Positions 16,097 to 25,252 of a stretch of DNA of 52,345 nt are shown piece after piece. Origin of the DNA: Thermodesulfobacteriota bacterium (GTDB lineage: Bacteria; Desulfobacterota; WTBG01; CAIYCZ01; CAIRTM01); assembly GCA_028282925.1 (NCBI GenBank), contig JANQGV010000182.1, positions 1 to 52,345 on the forward strand, in the 5' to 3' direction. Each line of letters opens with the position of its first letter. Within the stretch, counting starts at the first letter, position 1. The notes under the pieces were generated by a model that worked only from the letters and a program-made list of their open reading frames with translations, searched no databases and was not told the origin of the DNA. Both the position numbers and the translations under genes were made by a program.

Positions 16097-16220
16097 CAGG
16101 CTGTTGAAATCGCCCATCTCCTGCGTTGTGCACATTGCTCAACATTGCGACGTACAAGGCGAGTACGCCTCATGTTTCACAAATTCGCACGCCTTGCATA
16201 TGAACGATTTGAACAGCCTG
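16097..16220 (+). repeat. Hairpin-rich intergenic repeat, subtype A copy 1
   Basis: A 124-bp element beginning on the base after the exbD stop. Its ends form a 16-bp inverted repeat with one mismatch (16097-16112 with 16205-16220). Inside are CCCATCT, a CGTAC/GTACG pair (GCGACGTACAAGGCGAGTACG) and CGCCTTGCATATGAAC, motifs shared with the copies at 27809, 28477, 29988 and 35767. It interrupts an otherwise overlapping operon and may form an RNA hairpin between exbD and tonB. Confidence 0.75.
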
Positions 16221-16249
16221 CATAATATAGAAAATTATAAGCACTGTAG

Positions 16250-16888
16250 ATGAATACAACAGTAAAAAGATATAGTACCGCTTTTGTGATTGCCGTGGTG
16301 GTGACGTTTCTATTGATATCCGGCATGCCTTTTTTGCTGCGGTTTGCCAGCCCCCCGCGCACGGACCAGATACGCGATGCCGTGGGGCTGGTAGGCGCGA
16401 TTAAATTAAAACCGCCGCCTCCAAAGAAACGGGTGGTTCGTAAAAAGCGTAAGCCGCCACCCAAGGTGAATCCGAAGATTAAAAACATTATGCCCAAAAT
16501 GGATACATCCAAGCTTCTGGATGTTCCCTTTCAGTTCGACCTTGGGCTTTCCCAGGGCGATTCTGATATGGGGCTCTCCCTTGGTATGAAAATATGGAAT
16601 GAGGGCGATGTGGATGTGAAGCCGGTGGCCCTGTTCAGAACCCGGCCGGTCTACCCGTCAGGGGCCATGAGTAAAAATATTACCGGGCGTGTCAGTTTTA
16701 AGCTGCTGGTGGACAAGGACGGCATGGTCAAGACTGTGGAAATCATCGAAGCGGAACCCCAGGGAGTGTTCGAGGAAGCCACCGTTAATGCGGTGCGGCA
16801 ATGGCGGTTCCAACCGGCCAAAGTAAAGGGTGAAGCGGTATCGTGCTGGTGCAGGTCGTCGATAAAATATGAGCTTGATTTGGATTAA
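16250..16888 (+). CDS. tonB: TonB-family energy transducer
   Basis: 212 residues. One N-terminal membrane anchor (STAFVIAVVVTFLLISGMPFLL) is followed by a Pro/Lys-rich periplasmic spacer (KLKPPPPKKRVVRKKRKPPP) and a C-terminal TonB domain: PVALFRTRPVYPSGAMSKN, GRVSFKLLVDKDGMVKTVEI and AVRQWRFQPAK. The YP and WRF(Q)PA signatures are diagnostic. It transmits energy from ExbBD to the receptor encoded downstream. No good ribosome binding site precedes the ATG, which lies 30 bp after the repeat. It ends shortly before the TPR gene. Confidence 0.92.
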   Translation: MNTTVKRYSTAFVIAVVVTFLLISGMPFLLRFASPPRTDQIRDAVGLVGAIKLKPPPPKKRVVRKKRKPPPKVNPKIKNIMPKMDTSKLLDVPFQFDLGLSQGDSDMGLSLGMKIWNEGDVDVKPVALFRTRPVYPSGAMSKNITGRVSFKLLVDKDGMVKTVEIIEAEPQGVFEEATVNAVRQWRFQPAKVKGEAVSCWCRSSIKYELDLD

Positions 16889-16937
16889 CGATCGGAACCG
16901 CTCAAACCGGTACAATCCATTAAAGGAGTATGAACAC

Positions 16938-18158
16938 ATGAAAGTAACCATTTTTGTTTTTTTGTTGTGCCTGGTCATTTCGCTTTCGGCATCATATGCC
17001 CAGGAAGCCGGACAGATCGACTGGAAATCGATCCCGGAGCAGACGCGCAGCATCCTGTTTAAAGCCCAGCAGGAAATGAACAAAAACAGATTTGAACAGG
17101 CAATTGCCATACTGGAAAAATTCCAGAAACGCCGGGCGAAATATAATCACTTTCTGGTGGAGTTCAATCTCGGCACCGCTTACGGGTTTTTGGGAGACTA
17201 TGACAAGGCGATTCAGTATCTTGAACGGGCCGTGGCCCTGGAGGCCGGATATGCCCCGCTGTGGCTGAATTTGGGTAAGCTCTACTATATGCAGAAACAG
17301 TTTGGGAAGGCCGGAAATGCTCTTGAGACAGGATTCCGCGCAAACATCAAGAAGGAGCCGGAAATATTATTCATGGCCATGGCTGCGTTTTATCAGGCCG
17401 ATAACCTGGAAAAAACAATCGTGCTGGGCGAAGAGCTGGTAAATACCTACGGCCGCGAAAGCACGGAAGTCGTCAGCCTGCTGGCAAATGCCTATATTAC
17501 CAGGGAAGAGTATGACCAGGCCGTAACCATGCTGACCAAGCTGACCGAGCGCAATCCGGATAATATCGATGCCTGGAAACTGCTTACCCAGGCCTATTTT
17601 AAAAATCAGAAGTACCGGGAAGCCGCCGTTGTGTATGAAACCTACGGCTATATGGGCGAGATGAAGCGCGATGAGCTGTTTATCATGGGCGATTTGTTTA
17701 CCATGGTGGGCGTGCCGATGCGGGCCGCTCAGTATTACGAACGGGCCCTGGCAGAAGGCGGTACCCCGGAAGAATATGAAAAGATGTCGGTCGCTTATTA
17801 TTCGGCCTATGAGTTCGACAAAGCTATTGCATCAATCGACAAGGCATTGGAAAAAGACCGCTCGTATGAGCGGATGCTGCTGAAGGCCCAGCTGTATTAT
17901 CTGCAGGACAAGTTTACAGAAGCCCAGAACCTGTATGTGTCCGCCGCTGAAATGATGTCGAAAGACGGCCATGAGTGGCTTATGGCAGGGTATTGCGCTA
18001 TGCGGGGCGGAGATATCGAAATTGCCCGGGAGCTTCTGCACAGGGCGACCGAATTTCCGACACAGCGGAATGAGGCCATGGCGCTTTTGAAAATGCTTAC
18101 CCCGGTTGAAGAAATCAAGAACCTGATGGCATCGCTGGAAGAAGAAACCTCGATATAA
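16938..18158 (+). CDS. TPR-repeat periplasmic protein of the TonB operon
   Basis: 406 residues from the ATG at 16938, chosen because AAAGGAG stands just before it and a signal peptide follows (MKVTIFVFLLCLVISLSASYAQ). An upstream ATG at 16869 overlaps tonB and lacks these. The body consists of at least nine degenerate tetratricopeptide repeats (for example FNLGTAYGFLGDYDKAIQYL, LWLNLGKLYYMQKQFGKA, LANAYITREEYDQAV). TPR proteins are regular members of TonB2/TtpC operons and likely scaffold the complex or assist the receptor in the periplasm. Beyond this, the partner is unknown. Confidence 0.85.
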   Translation: MKVTIFVFLLCLVISLSASYAQEAGQIDWKSIPEQTRSILFKAQQEMNKNRFEQAIAILEKFQKRRAKYNHFLVEFNLGTAYGFLGDYDKAIQYLERAVALEAGYAPLWLNLGKLYYMQKQFGKAGNALETGFRANIKKEPEILFMAMAAFYQADNLEKTIVLGEELVNTYGRESTEVVSLLANAYITREEYDQAVTMLTKLTERNPDNIDAWKLLTQAYFKNQKYREAAVVYETYGYMGEMKRDELFIMGDLFTMVGVPMRAAQYYERALAEGGTPEEYEKMSVAYYSAYEFDKAIASIDKALEKDRSYERMLLKAQLYYLQDKFTEAQNLYVSAAEMMSKDGHEWLMAGYCAMRGGDIEIARELLHRATEFPTQRNEAMALLKMLTPVEEIKNLMASLEEETSI

Positions 18159-18231
18159 AAAGGATATGTCGGGCGGTGAAGGTGTTTCAGGAACAATAAC
18201 TGCGAATAGAAATCTGGAGTGAACCGGTTGG

Positions 18232-21069
18232 ATGTGGTTTCGGATACGTTCTACAACATGGTCAGGTAACATACTCAGCTGTTTGATTCTGGTGTTGTTT
18301 CTTACGTCGGGTACGGCTTTCGGCCAGGAAGCGGATACAGGAGCAGCGGGCGGAACAGCATTGGGGAAAATTACCGGTACGATACTTGATAAAGGCGAGC
18401 AAAAACCGTTGCTGGAAGCGGGAGTAGAAGCAATTGATGAGAGTGCGCCGGCAGGTACGCCCGGTACATTCGGGCTTACCAACAGCCGGGGCTTTTTCAT
18501 GATGGAAGTAGGTCCGGGGGTATATACGCTTCGGGTAACCTACCCGAACTATCAGCCCAGGATTATTAAGGGAGTAACCGTGGAAAGCGGTAAAACCGTT
18601 ACCAGAAAGATAACCATTGAGCCGTCGCTGGTGGAAATCGATGAGATGCGCGTTGTGGCAAAGCCCAAGGGCGACGTGGAGCTGGTGCAACTGATGAAGC
18701 GGAAGGCCGCCTCAAATATTCTCGACAATATCTCGGCCGAAAGTATCAGCAAGATACCCGAATCGGATGTTGCCGGTATTCTGACCCGCATGCCGGGCGT
18801 AACCATTCATGAAGGTAAGTACCTCCAGGCCCGCGGTATGCCGAAACGGTATAACCGCAGCAGCCTGAACGGCGCGGTAATGCCGACCACCAAACCCAAT
18901 GAAAAGGTGGTGCCGCTCAATCTGTTTCCGGCAGGTGTTGTTGAGTCCATCAATGTTGCCAAATCATATTCTCCCGACCTGCCGGGTAACTTCTCCGGCG
19001 GCCTTGCTCAAATAAATACAAAATCAATCCCGGACCGGTTTATGTTCAAGTTTTCAACCGGACTCAACTACAACACGGTAACGACCAACGAAGATTTTCT
19101 GACGTATCGCGGCAGCTCGACCGACTGGCTCGGCTGGGACGACGGCGACCGTGACCTGCCGGGGTCGGTGCCGGGCGGAAAGGTGACCAAGCGCGGGCGA
19201 TTTACCAAGGAAGGCTTCGGTCCGTACAAGCTGGAACAAATCGGCGAGTCGTTCAACAACAACTGGAACACCTACACCAAAGACGCTCCTTTAGATCAGA
19301 ATTACAGTCTGCTCCTGGGAAACCGCTTCAACAAGTTCGGCATCATTTTTCACACAAGCTATAAGTTCGAATACGAGAATCGTGACAAAGAGGAGATGCG
19401 GATCTATTCGGTGCAGCAGGACAACAGCCTCAACGTTGAAAAAAGATATTCATTCCTGCGCTCCAAGCACAAGTCCGAACTGAACGGGCTTTTGAATATG
19501 GGAATAGAGCTTTCCCCCGATCATACCCTTTACTTCAACAACTTTTATACCCACACGGGCGAGGATGAAACCACCTATTATGATGGTTTTAACAGCGACA
19601 TCGGCGTCGACATCTCCGATACGCGCCTGCGCTGGGTAGAAGAGGAAATATATTCCGGACAGCTCGGCGGCAAGCACCTTTTCTATCTTTTTTTCAATCA
19701 CAAAATCGACTGGACCTACACATACTCACTGGCAAATATGTGGGAGCCGGACATGCGTGAGTACATGTACGAATATAATTCGACGGTGGATGACTTTGTG
19801 CTGGCCGATGAGAGTATGAGCGGATTCAGGATGTGGACCGAACAGGAAGAAGACATTCATGATATTGCCCTTAACTGGACGATTACGTTTGAACAGTGGT
19901 CGGGCCTGACATCAAAGTTCAAGTTCGGCGGTGCCTACATGGAGCGGGACCGTGAATTCTGGTCGCGTCGCTTTCGCTATATGCCGCGGGGGACAAACGG
20001 AATCGATTTAACTCAGTCGCCCGAGGACATCTTCGCGCCTGAGAATATCAACCATTATAATTATGAAATGGAAGAAACCACCCGCGCAACCGATACTTAC
20101 GATGCCAACCAGGAAATTTCGGCATGGTACATGATGCTGGATCTGCCGTTGACTACGTATCTGCGGGTTGCCGGCGGCTTCCGCTTTGAGCGCAACGAGA
20201 TCAATGTCACAACGATCAATTTGTTCAAGCGCGGTGAAATCATCAAAACGGATATCAGCGGTGACGACTGGTTCCCCTCTATTAACCTGACCTGGACTCC
20301 CATGGAGTCCATGAATGTGCGCCTGAGCTACAGCGAAACCGTATCACGGCCGGAGTTCCATGAGCTGGCACCGTTCGAGTTTACCGATGTCCGCGGCGGC
20401 CGCAACATCAAGGGTAACCCCGACCTGAGCGTGACCGAGATAGAAAACTTCGATATCAGGTGGGAGTGGTATCTGAACGAAAGCGATCTTATTGCAGTCT
20501 CGCTTTTTTATAAGGATTTTACCGACGCCATCGAGCGCACAATCCAGCCGACCGTCGAACTGCGTACCTCCTATGTCAATGCCGAGGAGGCCGAGTTGTT
20601 CGGTGTGGAGTTTGAGCTGCGCAAAAATCTCGGATTTATCTCGCCGTGGCTGCACAACTGGAATGTTATCGGCAACTACATCTACTGCGACTCCGAGGCG
20701 GAAGTAACGCCCAAGCCGGGGTTCGTGCCCACGAACACCAAGCGCCGGATGGTGGGCCAGGCCGACCATACCTACAACGTAACCCTGGAATACGATAACA
20801 AGGACTGGGGCTTCACCGCCCGGGTGATGTTTCAGCATATTTCTGACCGTATCAATGAAGTCGGCGGGCTGGGGCTGCCGGATATTGTTGAAGAGGACCG
20901 CAGCCGCCTTGATCTGGTGCTGATAAAGAAGTTCTGGAAGCATTATGAAATTAAATTAATCGGTAACAACCTGACTAATGAAAAAATACTGTATTCGCAG
21001 GGGGGTAATCTTTTTCATACATATAAGGAAGGAGTTACCTGGAAATTTAAACTATCTTACAAATGGTAA
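18232..21069 (+). CDS. TonB-dependent outer-membrane receptor with N-terminal carboxypeptidase-regulatory-like domain
   Basis: 945 residues. Signal peptide to about residue 33; a CarboxypepD_reg-like beta sandwich at 40-125 (GKITGTILDKGEQKP ... GVYTLRVTYPNYQP); a TonB-box-like EIDEMRVVA near 135; a plug domain (SISKIPESDVAGILTRMPGV, RGMPKRYNRSSLNGAVMP, GGLAQINTKSIP); then a 22-strand-type barrel ending in the aromatic C-terminus FKLSYKW recognised by the BAM machinery. The barrel carries SYSETVSRPEFHELAPFEF, common to receptors of the Oar/TonB-dependent group. The substrate cannot be read from sequence. Co-expression with its own ExbBD-TonB and a Pho-like promoter suggests a phosphorus-containing or starvation-related ligand. 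Confidence 0.88.
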   Translation: MWFRIRSTTWSGNILSCLILVLFLTSGTAFGQEADTGAAGGTALGKITGTILDKGEQKPLLEAGVEAIDESAPAGTPGTFGLTNSRGFFMMEVGPGVYTLRVTYPNYQPRIIKGVTVESGKTVTRKITIEPSLVEIDEMRVVAKPKGDVELVQLMKRKAASNILDNISAESISKIPESDVAGILTRMPGVTIHEGKYLQARGMPKRYNRSSLNGAVMPTTKPNEKVVPLNLFPAGVVESINVAKSYSPDLPGNFSGGLAQINTKSIPDRFMFKFSTGLNYNTVTTNEDFLTYRGSSTDWLGWDDGDRDLPGSVPGGKVTKRGRFTKEGFGPYKLEQIGESFNNNWNTYTKDAPLDQNYSLLLGNRFNKFGIIFHTSYKFEYENRDKEEMRIYSVQQDNSLNVEKRYSFLRSKHKSELNGLLNMGIELSPDHTLYFNNFYTHTGEDETTYYDGFNSDIGVDISDTRLRWVEEEIYSGQLGGKHLFYLFFNHKIDWTYTYSLANMWEPDMREYMYEYNSTVDDFVLADESMSGFRMWTEQEEDIHDIALNWTITFEQWSGLTSKFKFGGAYMERDREFWSRRFRYMPRGTNGIDLTQSPEDIFAPENINHYNYEMEETTRATDTYDANQEISAWYMMLDLPLTTYLRVAGGFRFERNEINVTTINLFKRGEIIKTDISGDDWFPSINLTWTPMESMNVRLSYSETVSRPEFHELAPFEFTDVRGGRNIKGNPDLSVTEIENFDIRWEWYLNESDLIAVSLFYKDFTDAIERTIQPTVELRTSYVNAEEAELFGVEFELRKNLGFISPWLHNWNVIGNYIYCDSEAEVTPKPGFVPTNTKRRMVGQADHTYNVTLEYDNKDWGFTARVMFQHISDRINEVGGLGLPDIVEEDRSRLDLVLIKKFWKHYEIKLIGNNLTNEKILYSQGGNLFHTYKEGVTWKFKLSYKW

Positions 21070-21161
21070 AAAAAAGACAAAGGAGGTGATAGCCGAACAA
21101 AATGGTTAAAACGTCAACAAAAGGAAAAGCACCAACAAAGAAACTAAAAGGAGAAAACAAA

Positions 21162-23027
21162 ATGAAAAAGATTTTTGCAGCACTGTTGATAGCGGTTTTT
21201 ATGTGTGCTTCCCAGGGGTTTGCTCAGACCACTGTGGAAGGTGATATTACATCAGATACAACCTGGTCAAGCGATGTGCTTCTGAGCGGCGCGGTATTTG
21301 TTAAAAACGGCGCTACCCTGACGGTTCAGAAGGGCGTAACCGTATACGGTGAGAAAGCCACCATCGGAACCCTGATTATCGCCCAGGGCGCAAAGCTCAA
21401 CATCAACGGTACCAAGGACGAGCCGGTTATTTTCACCAGTGACCAGGCCAGCCCGGCCCGTGCCGACTGGGGCGGTCTCATCATCAATGGATACTCAACC
21501 CTCAACAAGCCCGGCGGCCTAGGCGAAGGTGAAGGCGACACCGGCCAGTACGGCTGCTCCGGCTCCGACTGCAACGAGGCCGACAACAGCGGTACCATGC
21601 AGTATTTCCGCGTAGAGTTCGCCGGTATCGAGTTCAGCCCCGACAATGAATTGAACGGTATCGCCCTGCAGGGTGTCGGTTCCGGCACGACCCTGGACCA
21701 TTTCCAGGTGCATGCCAACAAAGACGACGGTATCGAGATGTTCGGTGGAACGGTTAACTGGAAATACGGTATCCTGACCGAATGTGCCGACGACAGCATC
21801 GACTGGACCGAAGGCTGGCGCGGAAGCGTGCAGTTTGCCGTGGTTCAGCAGAAGGCCGACGATGCCGACCAGGGTCTGGAATGCGACAGCCTGGGCAAAG
21901 ACCCGTCCGCCGCACCGCGCGCCAACCCGGCCCTCTACAACCTGACCGTTATCGGCGACCCCTCAACCACCTATGGTGACGAGAGCGATATCGGTGTCCT
22001 GCTGCGTGCCGGAACCGCCGTCAACCTGCGCAACTCCATTGTTATGGGCTTCAAGGAAGCCGGTCTGGACATCGACGATGAAGAGACTTTTGAAGTTGCC
22101 AATGGAAACCGCGACGAGGAAATGATCGTCGACAACAATATTTTCTACAACAACAACCCCAACTTCAGCGACGAAGCCGAAGAAGAGTTTGTTGCACCGT
22201 TTACGCCGAAAACATTCATGACCTCCATGATGTCCAACAACCTGGAAGCCGATCCCAAGCTGGGCGATGCCTATGACCTGACCGCTCCTGATTTCCGCCC
22301 CGGCTCCGGTTCCCCGGCCATCGACGGAACGGTTACCGTTGCATCTGCTCCCACGGGAAACTCTTTCATCACATCAACCGACTACATCGGCGCTGTTGAT
22401 CCCGACGACGACTGGACCCGCCAGCCCTGGACCCGCTGGGGCCTTGCTGATTGGACGAAAGAACCAGAGTGTACAGACAATGACGGCGACGGCTACGGCG
22501 TAGGCGAAGGCTGCACCGGAACCGACTGCGACGATACCGATGCAAGCGTTAATCCCGGCGCTTCCGAAGTATGTGACGACGGTAAGGACAACGACTGCGA
22601 CGGCGACGTTGACACTGCCGACAGTGACTGTGAGGATGATACTCCTGATCCTACCGATTGCCCGGTAGAGATGGTGCTGGGTGCCGACAATGCCAATCTG
22701 GATATTCTGAGAAACTTCCGTGACACTGTTATGGCTGAAAGCGCAACCGGCGCACTGTACACCCAGCTGTACTATCACTACACCGAAGAAGTCAAGGCTA
22801 TCCTGGGCGCCGACGCTGCTCTGAATGCCAAGACGAAAATTGCCCTTGATAAGGTGGTTGACCTTGCCGGAAGCGCTGTTGACGGCAAGACCGTTGTACT
22901 GAGCGACTCTCTGGCACAGGAACTCCTGAGCATTCTGAGCGCCATCAGCGAAAAAGCCGGCCTGGGCCTGAAGATCACCATCTTCAAAGCCAAAGCCGAC
23001 ATTGCAAGCGGAAATCTTCCTTTCTAA
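21162..23027 (+). CDS. Secreted beta-helix-type protein with MopE-like Ca/metal-binding motif and FRD..YY C-terminal domain
   Basis: 621 residues from the ATG at 21162 (AAAAGGAG before it; signal peptide MKKIFAALLIAVFMCASQGFAQ). An in-frame ATG at 21102, behind a near-perfect AAGGAGGTGAT, would add a basic 20-residue extension. Residues ~25-420 resemble right-handed parallel beta-helix secreted proteins (GATLTVQKGVTVYG, GAKLNINGTKDEPVIFTS, ADWGGLIINGYS). Next is a MopE-type module rich in Asp and Cys: DNDGDGYG, TDCDDTDASVNPGA, DGKDNDCDG. The last ~110 residues (CPVEMVLGAD ... LRNFRDTVM ... LYYHYTEE) resemble the C-terminal domain of CFI-box proteins such as the one encoded at 30259-33675. Probably a cell-surface or released binding protein that feeds the adjacent receptor. 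Confidence 0.75.
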   Translation: MKKIFAALLIAVFMCASQGFAQTTVEGDITSDTTWSSDVLLSGAVFVKNGATLTVQKGVTVYGEKATIGTLIIAQGAKLNINGTKDEPVIFTSDQASPARADWGGLIINGYSTLNKPGGLGEGEGDTGQYGCSGSDCNEADNSGTMQYFRVEFAGIEFSPDNELNGIALQGVGSGTTLDHFQVHANKDDGIEMFGGTVNWKYGILTECADDSIDWTEGWRGSVQFAVVQQKADDADQGLECDSLGKDPSAAPRANPALYNLTVIGDPSTTYGDESDIGVLLRAGTAVNLRNSIVMGFKEAGLDIDDEETFEVANGNRDEEMIVDNNIFYNNNPNFSDEAEEEFVAPFTPKTFMTSMMSNNLEADPKLGDAYDLTAPDFRPGSGSPAIDGTVTVASAPTGNSFITSTDYIGAVDPDDDWTRQPWTRWGLADWTKEPECTDNDGDGYGVGEGCTGTDCDDTDASVNPGASEVCDDGKDNDCDGDVDTADSDCEDDTPDPTDCPVEMVLGADNANLDILRNFRDTVMAESATGALYTQLYYHYTEEVKAILGADAALNAKTKIALDKVVDLAGSAVDGKTVVLSDSLAQELLSILSAISEKAGLGLKITIFKAKADIASGNLPF

Positions 23028-23038
23028 GCAGAGGAACC

Positions 23039-23620
23039 ATGGTTTTTGTAAAGAAACAGATTAAGATACATCGTACGCCCACCAATCCCTGCCTTCGGGC
23101 AGGGGTTGGCCTCGGGCTGCTGTGCGCGCTGCTGGTACTGCTGAGCACGGGCTGTGCCGGGGTTGCCACGGTTCCGGTTTCAGGGCCGGGGCTGACCAAT
23201 GCCGGTGCTTCCATGAAAGATCTCTGCGCCCGGATGCTGGACGCACTGCATCAAAAAGACAGGGAAACCCTCCGGGCAATCAGCATTACCGAAGAAGAAT
23301 ACCGGCACATCATCTGGCCACAGTTGCCCATCAGCAAAATCAAGCAGTGGCAGAGCCGGTATGACTTTGTATGGGGACAGCACATGATGAAAAGCGGCTC
23401 CTGCCTTGAGGACCTGCTTGTCGGTTACGGTGGAAAGCACTATTCTCTTGTTGATGTGCGGATTGTAGAGGACGTGACCGATTATGAGGACTACAGGGTC
23501 CACCGGGACGCTCGGGTGATCGTCACCGACGATACGGGACGCAAGCGTGAGCTCAACCTCTTCGGCTCTATTGTGGAAATGCACGGACAGTACAAGATTA
23601 TGAGTTACAATATTCACTAA
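23039..23620 (+). CDS. Putative lipoprotein, unknown function
   Basis: 193 residues with a basic N-terminus, a hydrophobic stretch (LGLLCALLVLLSTGC) and a cysteine at 39 in a lipobox-like STGC, so likely a lipoprotein. The mature part is alpha/beta (LCARMLDALHQKDRETLRAISITEEEYRHIIWPQLP; then REL-NLFGSIVEMHGQYKI), in the general style of SnoaL/nuclear-transport-factor-like lipoproteins, though I do not assign it. The ATG is 11 bases after the preceding stop and has AGAGGA in front. The gene belongs to the tail of the TonB operon. Confidence 0.65.
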   Translation: MVFVKKQIKIHRTPTNPCLRAGVGLGLLCALLVLLSTGCAGVATVPVSGPGLTNAGASMKDLCARMLDALHQKDRETLRAISITEEEYRHIIWPQLPISKIKQWQSRYDFVWGQHMMKSGSCLEDLLVGYGGKHYSLVDVRIVEDVTDYEDYRVHRDARVIVTDDTGRKRELNLFGSIVEMHGQYKIMSYNIH

Positions 23621-23652
23621 GTATGGAAAAGTTTTACATGAAAGGATATGGC

Positions 23653-24162
23653 ATGAAACTGTTTGAATGGAAAAAGCAGGCAGTGGCTGGGCTGGCGTGT
23701 CTGCTGCTGTTGTTGCCGGCAACGGTATGTGCCGAGCCGACCGGTTATGGAAATGTGCAGACCGCCCAGGGAATTTCAATCAAGCTTCCTTTTGTCAATT
23801 TCGGATTTGAGGTGATAACCGAAGGGACCAGTTCGTATCCGATAACGCGGACGCTGACGAATTCTATGCCTCTGGACCAGGACCTGACCATTTTTCTGCT
23901 GTGGGGTTATACCGGTGACAAGTTTACGGTTACATTAGAGGATCTAGGTGATACGGGCGACCGTTTAATGGGATATATGGTAACCTCCACGGGCGAACAG
24001 CGCTGGGGCACCATGTACAGCTCATCAAGTCAGACCTCTTTTTCAATCGATATGCCGATTTTCAACACCGGTGTGATTGTCTTCCTGTATTCGGGCTTTT
24101 TGACTCCGTCAACCGGCGCGGAAGCCTACAGCTACACAATCGAGGTATCCTATCCGCAGTAG
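23653..24162 (+). CDS. Exported protein, unknown function
   Basis: 169 residues. Of three closely spaced in-frame ATGs (23623, 23638, 23653) the last is preferred: AAGGAT precedes it and it opens a standard signal peptide (MKLFEWKKQAVAGLACLLLLLPATVCA). The mature protein is beta-rich, Thr/Ser/Tyr-heavy and lacks cysteines (FGFEVITEGTSSYPITRTL ... YSYTIEVSYPQ), as in small secreted beta-sandwich domains. No family recognised. It lies 32 bp after the lipoprotein gene and is probably the last gene of the long operon. Confidence 0.6.
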   Translation: MKLFEWKKQAVAGLACLLLLLPATVCAEPTGYGNVQTAQGISIKLPFVNFGFEVITEGTSSYPITRTLTNSMPLDQDLTIFLLWGYTGDKFTVTLEDLGDTGDRLMGYMVTSTGEQRWGTMYSSSSQTSFSIDMPIFNTGVIVFLYSGFLTPSTGAEAYSYTIEVSYPQ

Positions 24163-24480
24163 GTCGCTGAAGCACAGGCTTTTTGCTGAGGACCGTGATT
24201 GATGTGCCTTCTGTTGAAAATGCCGTGCTTCATAGGCTGCTGCGTAGCCGGTGGTCCATTAGAGAGTCGATTGTTATGAGGTATAAAGCAGAAAGTACTG
24301 TTTGTTACAGCTATGGTAAACAAGCAGTACCCGTGTGGAGTTGATATGCCGGTATGTATATTGCCGGCGTAGTGTGTTGCAGTATAAAAAAAGTGCCAGT
24401 TCTTAAACCCGCCATTTAGAATCCATTCGGGAGGGGTGTTCCGCAAAGCCTCAGGTTTATTTAGAGCCCCTGGTCTTTTA
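24163..24480. other. Intergenic region between convergent genes
   Basis: 318 bases without a supported gene. An imperfect stem-loop (24295-24330, arms beginning GTACTG and ending CAGTAC) could be a transcript end, but no U-run follows on either strand. Confidence 0.4.
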
Positions 24481-25032
24481 CTACAATGATGCGGCTCCTC
24501 CATAACTGCCGGTGCTTGAAACGATGCCGCCGCCTGTAAATACCGCCACTTTATACTCTTGCGGCATCGAAAAATCTATCGAAGATCCGGTCGGGTTGAC
24601 GTATACGCGGCCGCGTTCGAAATCTCTTTGATGCAGTCCGGTTTCCGGGTCGAAATAGGCGTCGATGTCGGCATGGTTTTCGAGGGGTTTTCCCAGTTCC
24701 ACATCCATTTCAGGGTAATACTGGACCAGGGATGTGTTTTGCCCGGTTACCAGGCCCCAGTCCTCAATCATATAGACAATAGTATCCTTCTTGACAAGCA
24801 GATATGATGTATAGGCAAACAGGCGCTCATTTTGTGCTGCAATAACACCGTTTTTCTTTTTCAGCTTTGCATGGGCGATAAAGAAATTTTGTCCGGAATC
24901 TTCAATGATATAGTTTAACAGCGTTTTCCAGTATTGTAGTTCAAGGAACGTTCCGGATGAAAGGTGAAAGATAAATCCCTCCCGTACACCCTCGTCGGCA
25001 ACCTCCAGCAGTTCCCTGCCGGTATCGGACAT
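24481..25032 (-). pseudogene. Possible C-terminal remnant of a putative glycoside-hydrolase-like protein
   Basis: 183 residues with no signal peptide and a weak start region. The text resembles the C-terminal third of putative bacterial glycoside hydrolases annotated from TIM-barrel folds: a run of strand-helix (LFAYTSYLLVKKDTIVYMIED), PEMDVELGKPL, and an ending RDFERGRVYVNPTGSS with a beta-sheet tail VAVFTGGG, where R-x-F-x-x-G-x-V-x-V-N-P is typical. If so, the catalytic N-terminal part is missing, and the 315 bp upstream contain no open continuation that I could see. It could also be a complete short protein. Isolated between convergent and divergent neighbours. Confidence 0.4.
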
Positions 25033-25252
25033 ATCACTTTACCCTTGTGATCTCGATTGTATCATACTTCAGGGAAATAATAGGCCTTTTAACTACAGAT
25101 GTTCGATGTGACAGATCCTTTGTCTGGACACGACCGGGATGCCGAAAAACGCAGTATTTATTTGTGATATTAAGAATAGAATAATTTGAATTAATTTGAT
25201 TGATTTAAATATAAAATAATGTCTATTTTTTGCCTCCAGGTTTGCCTGTTTC

